From: an uncultured Treponema sp.
GTDB lineage: Bacteria; Spirochaetota; Spirochaetia; Treponematales; Treponemataceae
Direction of reading: 5' to 3'
Assembly (NCBI GenBank): GCA_934699065.1
Contig: CAKUWD010000009.1
Location: 1 to 32,231, forward strand
Length of the DNA: 32,231 nt
Shown: positions 1 to 6,346 of the stretch, in pieces
Numbering within the stretch: the stretch's first letter is position 1
Layout of the letters: the number at the start of each line of letters is the position of its first letter
Notes under the pieces: generated by a model
Told to the model about the DNA's origin: nothing
Database searches by the model: none
What the model saw: only the letters and a program-made list of their open reading frames with translations
Translations under genes and position numbers: made by a program

Positions 1-1358
1 GGATTTGCAAGAAGCTTACGGATTCCCTTAGCGTCTTTCCAGCTTGATTCTCCGTCCTTAAGGAAGAGTTCAGAGAACATAAAGCGGCTGAGACGTGTAC
101 CTGTATCAAGAGAAGTAAGAGCGAATACAGAAACAGCAAGTGTAAGCAAAGCAAAGATTGTCTTGTATGTAGTAGATGTATCATTTCCAAATAATGTTGC
201 AATACCTGCACCGAAAGCAGAAGCAGGAGAGCCCTTGAATACAAATTTACCAGCTTCGTTTATTGAAATAAATTTTGAAGATACCATACCAACGGCAATC
301 AATGAGATAATACCAAGAGCAGATTCAATGAGCATTGAACCATAACCGATAGCCTTAGCGTTCTTTTCGTTGTCGAGCTGTTTAGAAGAAGTACCTGTAG
401 AAATCAATGAGTGGAAGCCTGAACATGCACCACAAGCTACTGTGATGAAAAGTGCAGGGAACATAGTACCAATGCTCTGTTTCCAGCCTGTAAATGCCGG
501 AAGATTGAATGTTGCATTTCCAGTTATTGGAGAAGAAACAATACCAATAAGAGCAAGTGCCATCATAGCATAAAGCAGGAATGAAGAAAGGTAGTCACGT
601 GGCTGAAGCAGAATCCAAACAGGAACAAGAGATGCAACTGCAATATAGATACCGATGAATACAATCCATGCAGTACGTGTCATTGCGAAACCAACTTTCA
701 AACCAAGAATTGTGATAAGAACGATTCCTGCAATACCAATGATTGTAGCTGGAAGAGTCTTAAGACCACACTTGTTTGTAAGAATTCCGTATACAATAGC
801 AAGTACGATGAAGAGGAGAGAAATCATAGCTGTAGACTGTGCACCAGTTGGATTAGTTACAAAGCCAAATGTTTTAGCAGCGTCTGCGGCTGTAAGGAAT
901 GTACTTGCAACAACGTTTACAAAGGAAGCGATTACAAGAATCAATACGAGAAGGGCAAAGATGATAAAGAGTTTCTTTGCTTTTGTTCCCATAGAATCTT
1001 TGATGATTTCACCAACAGATTTTCCGTCGTGGCGGATAGAAGCAAAAAGAGAACCAAAGTCCTGGAGACCGCCGAAGAAAATACCTCCGACAACACACCA
1101 AAGGAATACTGGAACCCATCCGAAAACGGCAGCCTGAATAGGGCCGTTAATAGGACCTGCACCTGCGATAGATGAGAAGTGATGTCCCATCAAAACGGCA
1201 GGCTTTGCCGGAACGTAATCTACACCGTCAGTTTTTTCGTTAGCCGGTGTTTTTCTTGTAGGGTCAATTCCCCACTGTTTTGCAAGCCATGAGCCATAAA
1301 AAACATAGCCGGCCAGAAGCAAAACAATTGCAGCAATAATGATTAATAATGCTGTCAT
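1..1358 (-). CDS. cstA: CstA-family carbon starvation / pyruvate-peptide transporter, C-terminus cut by window edge
   Basis: An open reading frame runs from an ATG at 1358 off the left edge, giving about 452 residues without a stop. It is almost all membrane segments. CstA-family signatures are seen in order: an N-terminal helix followed by YGSWLAKQWGIDP, then GPINGPIQAAVFGW near residue 70, HDGKSVGEII near residue 115, and ACGACSGFHSLISTGTSSKQ near residue 310. Members of this family import pyruvate or peptides across the inner membrane and are usually induced on carbon limitation. An AGGAGG Shine-Dalgarno (1368-1373) sits about 9 nt before the start and fixes it. The gene lies 46 nt behind a small unknown gene on the same strand with no terminator between, so the two are probably co-transcribed. 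The exact substrate cannot be read from sequence. The forward-strand frames here are antisense shadows. Confidence 0.95.
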   Translation of the reverse strand, partial: MTALLIIIAAIVLLLAGYVFYGSWLAKQWGIDPTRKTPANEKTDGVDYVPAKPAVLMGHHFSSIAGAGPINGPIQAAVFGWVPVFLWCVVGGIFFGGLQDFGSLFASIRHDGKSVGEIIKDSMGTKAKKLFIIFALLVLILVIASFVNVVASTFLTAADAAKTFGFVTNPTGAQSTAMISLLFIVLAIVYGILTNKCGLKTLPATIIGIAGIVLITILGLKVGFAMTRTAWIVFIGIYIAVASLVPVWILLQPRDYLSSFLLYAMMALALIGIVSSPITGNATFNLPAFTGWKQSIGTMFPALFITVACGACSGFHSLISTGTSSKQLDNEKNAKAIGYGSMLIESALGIISLIAVGMVSSKFISINEAGKFVFKGSPASAFGAGIATLFGNDTSTTYKTIFALLTLAVSVFALTSLDTGTRLSRFMFSELFLKDGESSWKDAKGIRKLLAN

Positions 1359-1404
1359 TTGAACTTACCTCCTCGTAAATTCGTAAAAGTTTATTTAAAA
1401 ATCA

Positions 1405-1905
1405 TCACGGATTTTTTATATTCTTTATAATAAGCTTTGCAAAATCTTTTCCATGACGGTTTGAATATGCGGTCATTTCTGAAAGGCTGTAAACGGCGAG
1501 CTTAAAATTGCTCCAGCCGTAGAAACTGAATTTATATGATTTGTAAAGCCTTGTTTTTTTGATTTTAATTTTGATTTCGTCTGAGATTTTTTCAGCAAAG
1601 ATAATAAGGGAGATGTCGGAATTGCGGTGTCCTGAATGTGGGCGTACACGGGAAAGACCTGTTTCCCAGGCAGTGGTTACAAAATCAGAAAGAGACTGCT
1701 CTGTAAGCTCATCACAATCTGCAAAAAAAACGAATTCATTTGAATCAAGATCTGCAATATGAGCTGAGCGCACAAGAAAATACTGCTCATTGTGTGATCG
1801 GAATTCAGCTTCTGCACAAAAAGGCTGTGTAACTTCATCTTTTTTTATTGTGTAATACCGCTCGAATGCCGGCAGTATTTTTTCTATAGCCTGGGAACGC
1901 TCCAT
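1405..1905 (-). CDS. Unrecognised 166-aa soluble protein, first gene of the cstA transcript
   Basis: I do not recognise this family. The protein is soluble, mixed charge, and has no signal peptide or membrane helix. Visible pieces are an N-terminal helix (MERSQAIEKILPAFERYY), an acidic patch with FFADCDELTEQSLSDF around residues 59-74, and a Lys-rich strand (EIKIKIKKTRLYKSYKFS) near residues 109-127. It ends in a basic tail. A promoter with near-consensus boxes (TTGACA-N17-TATACT, minus strand, 1952-1924) lies just upstream, and an AAAGG sequence precedes the ATG at suitable spacing. It is followed after 46 nt by the CstA-like transporter, so a role connected with carbon starvation or with that transporter is possible. 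That rests on position alone. Confidence 0.75.
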   Translation of the reverse strand: MERSQAIEKILPAFERYYTIKKDEVTQPFCAEAEFRSHNEQYFLVRSAHIADLDSNEFVFFADCDELTEQSLSDFVTTAWETGLSRVRPHSGHRNSDISLIIFAEKISDEIKIKIKKTRLYKSYKFSFYGWSNFKLAVYSLSEMTAYSNRHGKDFAKLIIKNIKNP

Positions 1906-1923
1906 TGCCTATACCTTTGTTTA

Positions 1924-1952
1924 AGTATATTCTATGGCGTATTAAGTGTCAA
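1924..1952 (-). promoter_or_regulatory. Sigma-70 type promoter for the unknown gene and cstA
   Basis: On the minus strand the -35 box is TTGACA (1952-1947), the spacer is 17 nt, and the -10 box is TATACT (1929-1924). The predicted transcript starts near 1917, 11-12 nt before the ATG at 1905. Confidence 0.65.
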
Positions 1953-1993
1953 TTAAAAACTTTAGTAAAATTAAATTATAGTATTATCTTGTC

Positions 1994-2022
1994 TTTACCA
2001 TTCTTTAAAATCGCTGTAAAAT
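1994..2022 (+). promoter_or_regulatory. Possible iorA promoter
   Basis: TTTACC (1994-1999), a 17-nt spacer and TAAAAT (2017-2022) lie upstream of iorA. The match is moderate in a very AT-rich stretch, so this is only a candidate. It would give a leader of about 40 nt. Confidence 0.35.
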
Positions 2023-2067
2023 TGTATTCTCACTTAAAAATCATTTTAAATTTTATAAGGGAAAACA

Positions 2068-3846
2068 ATGAAACAACTTATGTTAGGAAATGCGGCAGCC
2101 GCTCGTGGTTTGTTTGAAGCGGGCTGTGAGCTTATTTCCAGTTATCCGGGAACTCCTAGTACGGAGATTACAGAAGAAGCAGCAAGATTTAAGGAAATCT
2201 ATTGTGAATGGGCTCCAAATGAAAAGGTTGCTCTTGAGTCGGCTTTTGGTGCATGTCTGGCAGGACGCAGAGCTTTCTGTGGTATGAAGCATGTCGGTCT
2301 TAATGTTGCGGCTGACCCTCTTTATACAATGAGTTATACAGGTGTAAATGCTGGTCTTGTTATTGGTGTAGCTGATGATCCTGGAATGCATTCTTCTCAG
2401 AACGAACAGGATAGCCGCCATCATGCAATTGCATCTAAGGTTCCTATGATTGAGCCTAGTGATGCTGATGAAGCACGACGCTTTGCTGCTATGGCTTTTG
2501 AAATCAGTGAAAAGTTTGATACTCCGGTTTTGTACAAAATGTGTACCCGCGTTGCTCACAGTCAGAGCATTACAGAGCCTGCCGAGCGCACAGTACCTGA
2601 GCACAAGGCTTATGAAAAGACAATTTCTAAATATGTAATGGCTCCTGCCAACGCAATTAAGCGCCATCCTTTTGTAGAACAGAGAATGAAGGATCTGGAG
2701 AAGTGGAGTGAGACTAGTGGTGTAAATAGAATTGAAAAGTCTACAGAGGTGGTTTCGATACGCCCTGTGGGCTACTCAACCACCGTACAGTCTGATAAGG
2801 TTGGTATCATCACTTCGTCTACAAGCTATCAGTATGTTAAGGAAGTTCTTGGCGACAGCGTAAATATTTTGAAGCTTGGTATGGTAAATCCTCTCCCTGG
2901 AGATATGATCCGTAAGTTTGCAGACGGCCTTGAAAAACTGATTGTTGTTGAAGAGCTTGATCCTATTATTGAAACTTTTGTCCGCGGTCTTGGCCTTAAG
3001 TGCGAAATCCACGGAAAAGATATGTTCCCAATCTGCGGCGAGTTCAGCCAGAATCTTGTGGCAGCTGCTTTTGGTCGCGAGGTTTCACAGGGCAAAAAAC
3101 TCGACGGCGTTCAGATTCCTGTTCGCCCTCCAATTATGTGTGCTGGCTGTCCTCACCGCGGTATGTTCTATGCCCTCAATAAATTGAAGGTTACCGTATT
3201 TGGTGATATCGGATGTTATACACTTGGTTCGGTTGCGCCACTTTCTGCAATGGACGTAACACTTTGTATGGGAGCAAGCTTTAGCGGACTTCACGGCTGG
3301 AATAAGGCAGGTGGAGCAGAAAACGAAAAGAAATCTGTTGCTGTAATCGGCGATTCAACCTTTATGCATTCGGGTATGACTGGTCTTGCGACAATTGCTT
3401 ACAATCAGTCTAACTCAACTGTAATTGTTCTTGATAACTCAATCACAGGAATGACTGGACATCAGCAGAATCCTACAACCGGTAAGAACCTTTACGGTGA
3501 CCCTGCCGGCCGCGTAGACCTGGAAGCTCTGGCCCGCGCTATGGGAATTAACAGAGTTCGAGTAGTTGATCCTTACAACATTGCTGAGTGTGAAGCGGCT
3601 GTTCGCGAGGAACTCGAAGTTTCAGAGCCAAGCCTCATCATCAGCCGACGCCCTTGTGCTCTTCTTAAGGAAGTAAAGCATAATCCTCCGCTGGTAGTTG
3701 ATCAGGATAAGTGTAAGAGCTGCAAGATGTGTATGAAGATTGGCTGTCCTGCAATCAGCATGAAGGGCGGTAAGGCTAAGATTGATGCGACACTTTGTGT
3801 GGGTTGTAAAGTGTGTAGCCAGATGTGTAAATTCGGAGCACTATAA
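2068..3846 (+). CDS. iorA: Indolepyruvate:ferredoxin oxidoreductase, alpha subunit (IorA)
   Basis: IorA with IorB oxidatively decarboxylates arylpyruvates (indolepyruvate, phenylpyruvate) to aryl-acetyl-CoA and CO2, reducing ferredoxin in the cytoplasm. The 592 residues carry the family's parts in order: an N-terminal pyrimidine-binding domain starting GNAAAARGLFEAG with SSYPGTPSTEITE, a central domain from about residue 243 (GIITSSTSYQYVKEVLG), the thiamine-diphosphate domain with CAGCPHRGMFYAL near residue 355 and GDIGCYTLG near 378, and two C-terminal 4Fe-4S motifs (CKSCKMCMKIGCP near 547, CVGCKVCSQMCKFG near 576). An AAGGGA sequence precedes the ATG. One oddity is that residues about 227-239 (EVVSIRPVGYSTT) are encoded by a palindromic repeat, in the linker between the first and second domains. 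The beta subunit follows after 176 nt filled by two other repeats. Confidence in function is high; the preferred aryl substrate is inferred from the family. Confidence 0.96.
   Translation: MKQLMLGNAAAARGLFEAGCELISSYPGTPSTEITEEAARFKEIYCEWAPNEKVALESAFGACLAGRRAFCGMKHVGLNVAADPLYTMSYTGVNAGLVIGVADDPGMHSSQNEQDSRHHAIASKVPMIEPSDADEARRFAAMAFEISEKFDTPVLYKMCTRVAHSQSITEPAERTVPEHKAYEKTISKYVMAPANAIKRHPFVEQRMKDLEKWSETSGVNRIEKSTEVVSIRPVGYSTTVQSDKVGIITSSTSYQYVKEVLGDSVNILKLGMVNPLPGDMIRKFADGLEKLIVVEELDPIIETFVRGLGLKCEIHGKDMFPICGEFSQNLVAAAFGREVSQGKKLDGVQIPVRPPIMCAGCPHRGMFYALNKLKVTVFGDIGCYTLGSVAPLSAMDVTLCMGASFSGLHGWNKAGGAENEKKSVAVIGDSTFMHSGMTGLATIAYNQSNSTVIVLDNSITGMTGHQQNPTTGKNLYGDPAGRVDLEALARAMGINRVRVVDPYNIAECEAAVREELEVSEPSLIISRRPCALLKEVKHNPPLVVDQDKCKSCKMCMKIGCPAISMKGGKAKIDATLCVGCKVCSQMCKFGAL
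2748..2784 (+). repeat. Palindromic repeat inside iorA, in frame (family RP1, 37-bp form)
   Basis: The element begins GGTGGTTTCGATAC and ends TACTCAACCACC, with an inner GCCC-TGT-GGGC stem (2762-2772). It matches the intergenic copy at 10039-10075 except in the inner stem. It is read in the iorA frame as VVSIRPVGYSTT after a Glu whose last base is the first base of the repeat. Confidence 0.9.
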
Positions 3847-3851
3847 GTACA

Positions 3852-3923
3852 CGTCATTGCGAACCACGAAGTGGTGAAGCAATCTATGTAACTATGGATT
3901 GCTTCGCTGCGCTCGCAATGACG
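3852..3923 (+). repeat. 72-bp inverted-repeat element (CGTCATTGCGA ends)
   Basis: The ends CGTCATTGCGA (3852-3862) and TCGCAATGACG (3913-3923) are perfect 11-bp inverted repeats. Inside are a second pair, GAAGCAATC / GATTGCTTC, and a small ACCAC-GAA-GTGGT hairpin. Similar GTCATTGCGA...GAAGCAATC palindromes recur in many unrelated bacterial genomes. It starts 5 nt after the iorA stop codon and could act as a strong hairpin in the iorA mRNA. Confidence 0.85.
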
Positions 3924-3924
3924 C

Positions 3925-4004
3925 GGGGGCGTTACGGGGGCTGGCCCCCGTTAGAAGGGGTAGCCCGCAACGTAGTGCGGGCGCAGGGGGAGACTTCCCC
4001 CTCC
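3925..4004 (+). repeat. GC-rich multi-hairpin repeat (family GC1, copy 1)
   Basis: This stretch is far richer in G+C than its surroundings. It contains the hairpins GGGGGC-TG-GCCCCC, GCCCGC...GCGGGC and GGGGGA-GACT-TCCCCC. It shares GGGCGTT(G/A)CGGGG, TAGAAGGGGTAGC and the final GGGGGAGACTTCCCCCTCC with the inverted copy at 16882-16978. The first two blocks are also shared with the copy at 32071-32126. With the preceding 72-bp palindrome it fills the iorA-iorB gap. Confidence 0.85.
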
Positions 4005-4022
4005 TTATGAATGGAGAATATT

Positions 4023-4592
4023 ATGGTAAAAAATATAATGATTGTTGGCGTGGGCGGACAGGGTGCCTTGCTTGCGTCTAAAACTTTGGGACAGGTTCTG
4101 CTTGATGCGGGTTATGATGTAAAGGTAAGCGAGGTTCATGGTATGAGCCAGCGCGGCGGTTCGGTTGTAACTTATGTCCGCTACGGTGACAAGGTTTATT
4201 CACCAATCGTTGATAAGGACGAGGCAGATTTTATTGTTTCTTTTGAATTGCTTGAAGCTGCCCGCTACACTGAATGGCTTAAGGCTGACGGTCAGATTGT
4301 TGTGAACACTCAGAAGATTGACCCTATGCCTGTAATCACAGGTGCGGCAGAGTATCCGGAGGATTTGGTTGGCAAGATGGGGGAGGCTGGCATTAAGGTT
4401 GATGCCCTTGACTGTCTCACTCTTGCTGAGCAGGCAGGAACAAGCAAGGCAGTAAACATCGTTTTGATGGGCCGTCTTTCTAAATATATGGACTTCCCTG
4501 TAGACGCCTGGATGGCTGCAATCGAAAAGCTTGTAAAGCCTCAGTTCCTTGAAGTAAATAAGAAAGCCTTCATGCTTGGACGCGGCGAGTAA
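4023..4592 (+). CDS. iorB: Indolepyruvate:ferredoxin oxidoreductase, beta subunit (IorB)
   Basis: This is the 189-aa gamma-type subunit that pairs with IorA. It begins KNIMIVGVGGQGALLASKTLG, the nucleotide-fold start typical of the family, followed by VSEVHGMSQRGGSVVTYVRYG near residues 34-55 and a C-terminal helical part ending in KKAFMLGRGE. An ATG at 4011 is also in frame. I prefer 4023 because GGAG (4013-4016) sits about 6 nt before 4023, while the first ATG has no Shine-Dalgarno and abuts a repeat. The gene is on the same strand as iorA but separated by 176 nt of repeats, so translational coupling seen in compact iorAB operons is lost here. It converges on the DUF4956 gene with only a 20-nt gap. 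Confidence 0.95.
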   Translation: MVKNIMIVGVGGQGALLASKTLGQVLLDAGYDVKVSEVHGMSQRGGSVVTYVRYGDKVYSPIVDKDEADFIVSFELLEAARYTEWLKADGQIVVNTQKIDPMPVITGAAEYPEDLVGKMGEAGIKVDALDCLTLAEQAGTSKAVNIVLMGRLSKYMDFPVDAWMAAIEKLVKPQFLEVNKKAFMLGRGE

Positions 4593-4612
4593 TCTTTCTC
4601 TCGCGATAAAAA

Positions 4613-5284
4613 TTATAGAACCGGCATTTCCTGAATATCTGAATTTTCGATGATGATATTCAGGTTGCCGTTACGGGTTCTAAGCTCATCAATAAAGGCT
4701 TTTACATCAATCCCGTTTTTCAACTGAATCCAATATGAAATTGTAAAAAGCGTTCCCATGTTAGAAGTTCGAACATTCTTTACTGAATAACTGACAAGGT
4801 ATTTATCAAAAATATCATTGAAAACATCCTGATAATTCATATCTTCCGGAATGGTAATTTTTAAAATCTGTTTATCAAGTGCGTGCCAGAATCTTGAAAC
4901 AAGAATAAACAAAACAGATATTACAAAAACCATTGCAAATCCAATAAGATAATTATTCAAGCCAATCAAAAGTCCTGTAGAAATTGAGAAGAAAACATAA
5001 AGAATATCTTTTGAGTTTCCTGGAATACTTCGGAACCTTACAAGTGCAAAAATGCCTGCAAGGGAAACAGTCTTTTTAAGATCGCTTGCAAGATAAGGCA
5101 TTATGAATACCATTATGATTGGAAGAAGAAAAATTGTAATAACAAAATTCTTGGAAAACTTTTCCTCTTTGTTTGCAACGATATATCCGATTGCAATAAT
5201 GATGCCGGCGATAAAACCAAGAATCATATTGAACAGAATGTTTTTTGCTTCTGCATTGAGGGCGAAGTTTGACAGATAGTTCAT
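4613..5284 (-). CDS. DUF4956 family membrane protein, partner of the VTC-domain protein
   Basis: The 223-aa protein has four probable membrane helices in its first 135 residues (about 16-38, 47-67, 78-112 region and 113-135) and a cytoplasmic C-terminal domain. The segment LVRFRSIPGNSKDILYVFF near residues 82-100 is the characteristic DUF4956 core. Its role is unknown in the literature as I know it. The family is repeatedly found beside VTC-domain polyphosphate polymerases, and here its ATG overlaps the stop of such a gene by 4 nt (ATGA). AGGAG precedes the start by about 8 nt. I infer that it forms the membrane part of a polyphosphate-related or VTC-type system. A CotH-type protein, often the third member, is not in this window. 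Confidence 0.88.
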   Translation of the reverse strand: MNYLSNFALNAEAKNILFNMILGFIAGIIIAIGYIVANKEEKFSKNFVITIFLLPIIMVFIMPYLASDLKKTVSLAGIFALVRFRSIPGNSKDILYVFFSISTGLLIGLNNYLIGFAMVFVISVLFILVSRFWHALDKQILKITIPEDMNYQDVFNDIFDKYLVSYSVKNVRTSNMGTLFTISYWIQLKNGIDVKAFIDELRTRNGNLNIIIENSDIQEMPVL

Positions 5285-6006
5285 ATTGAATTCTCCTGTA
5301 AGCTTTTTTTATAAAGTGTATATTCAGTTCCATATTTAGAAAAACTTGTGTTATAAATTTTTCTTTCTGATAAAAAGTGGACAAACCACAGGGGAAAGGC
5401 TTTAAATGCCTTTGCTTCCATAAGCCATTTTCCGGGCGGTAAAAGCTGCTCTCCATAAACCGGAGAATCCAGACGCAAGTCTGTTCTGCGGGCTTGCAGA
5501 TTTGTGTCTATCGTAATTCTAAAATCAGAATTATTTTTTTCAAAAAAAGCCAGCCTATCGTAAGAAATAAAAACCTTTGGCATTAGCTTGTAATATTTCA
5601 TAATATAGTCAATTTCAGACATAACCTGATGATTCATTTTAGAATGTTCTGAAATTATTCCTGTTTCAAAATAATTGTAGGCATCAGAAAGGGTAAAGGC
5701 AGTTCGTCTTTTGTTTACAAGGTCATCAAATTTTTTCTTGCTCTCCAGATAAACAGTTGCATCCAGAGGAACTCTTCCGTAACTGCGTAATCTGATTTTT
5801 TCTTTGAAGACTGGTTTTTCAAGAGATTTACGAATCAACTCATCAGATTCTGTGTCCAGATATAAATTGCAGATTTTATAGGTTTGACCATTATGGTTGT
5901 AAGAATCACGTTCCATGTGGTCTTCAATAATATTGAGCAAAGAATTTTTTTCGTCATCAGAAAGGAGATATTTGATTTCGCGGCGATTAAAAACCTCTAT
6001 TGCCAT
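5281..6006 (-). CDS. VTC-domain polyphosphate polymerase-like protein
   Basis: The 241-aa protein is a single VTC domain, the tunnel-shaped catalytic fold that in yeast Vtc4 makes polyphosphate from ATP. Expected charged motifs are seen in order: RREIKYLL near residue 8, YLDT near 49, EKIRLRSYG near 69 (the KxRxR pattern), YLESKKK near 87 followed by KRR, YDRLAFF near 148, RITIDTN near 161, and WLMEAKAF...SFSKYG toward the end. The basic tunnel residues and the late Glu-Ala-Lys are all present, so activity is plausible. It lies directly upstream of the DUF4956 gene with a 4-nt overlap. No Shine-Dalgarno precedes the ATG; instead a TATAAT ends 6 nt before it. The polyphosphate role is by family; bacterial members are much less studied than the yeast enzyme. 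Confidence 0.9.
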   Translation of the reverse strand: MAIEVFNRREIKYLLSDDEKNSLLNIIEDHMERDSYNHNGQTYKICNLYLDTESDELIRKSLEKPVFKEKIRLRSYGRVPLDATVYLESKKKFDDLVNKRRTAFTLSDAYNYFETGIISEHSKMNHQVMSEIDYIMKYYKLMPKVFISYDRLAFFEKNNSDFRITIDTNLQARRTDLRLDSPVYGEQLLPPGKWLMEAKAFKAFPLWFVHFLSERKIYNTSFSKYGTEYTLYKKSLQENSI

Positions 6007-6012
6007 ATTTTT

Positions 6013-6018
6013 ATTATA
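6013..6018 (-). promoter_or_regulatory. Candidate -10 box giving a leaderless VTC-gene mRNA
   Basis: TATAAT on the minus strand (6018-6013) is followed by exactly 6 nt and then the ATG at 6006. There is no Shine-Dalgarno. A clear -35 box at 17 nt is absent, and the region is AT-rich, so chance is possible. An alternative -10 (TATACT) lies a few bases further upstream. Confidence 0.35.
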
Positions 6019-6158
6019 TAGTATATTATTCAGAAATCTACATAAAACAAAAAATTATTGCATTTCTCTTTACATTCATGATTAGTGATGATAATATTTA
6101 GTATATGTTAAGAATTACAGGCTTACTTAAGAGCCGCTTCTTTTCCTTTAATTTCTTT

Positions 6159-6189
6159 TTCGCCTAAGGGCGAACTTCTCTATTTTTTT
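6159..6189 (+). terminator. Hairpin with T-run in the 6007-6346 gap, no obvious upstream gene
   Basis: TTCGCC-TAAG-GGCGAA (6159-6174) is followed after a short pyrimidine stretch by a run of eight T (about 6182-6189). This looks like a weak intrinsic terminator or attenuator in the forward direction. No forward gene lies before it, so it may end an unseen small transcript. The rest of the gap from 6007 holds AT-rich sequence without a convincing gene until the repeat at 6221. Confidence 0.4.
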
Positions 6190-6220
6190 TGTGCAATGCG
6201 TACAAAGTGCCGTGCACGGT

Positions 6221-6330
6221 AATTAGCCTATAATTGAAAATCCGTTAAAAAACGAGCTGCGACAGCGGGTCGTTTTAGGATTTACCTTAAAAATGGCTCA
6301 GAGGCAAGCTGTGCTTGCCGACTTTGCCAA
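6221..6330 (+). repeat. Structured double-hairpin repeat upstream of the ligase gene (family SR1, copy A)
   Basis: This shares its layout and much of its sequence with 12645-12750. An outer stem AAATCC / GGATTT (6238-6243 with 6278-6283) encloses AAAACGA / TCGTTTT (6249-6255 with 6270-6276). After 19 nt comes a second hairpin, GGCAAGC-TGT-GCTTGCC (6303-6319). Two of the three stems differ from the other copy yet stay paired. It ends about 20 nt before the ligase start and is in the same orientation as the gene. Confidence 0.85.
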
Positions 6331-6346
6331 AAATCACGAGGAACAT

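Noticed and set aside
163..1137. Forward-strand open frames across the left edge
   Set aside because: They are antisense to a clear CstA-family coding frame with conserved motifs and a strong ribosome site, and their proteins show no recognisable pattern.
3899..4081. Forward open frame over the iorA-iorB gap
   Set aside because: It is made of palindromic and GC-rich repeat sequence and then runs out of frame into iorB.
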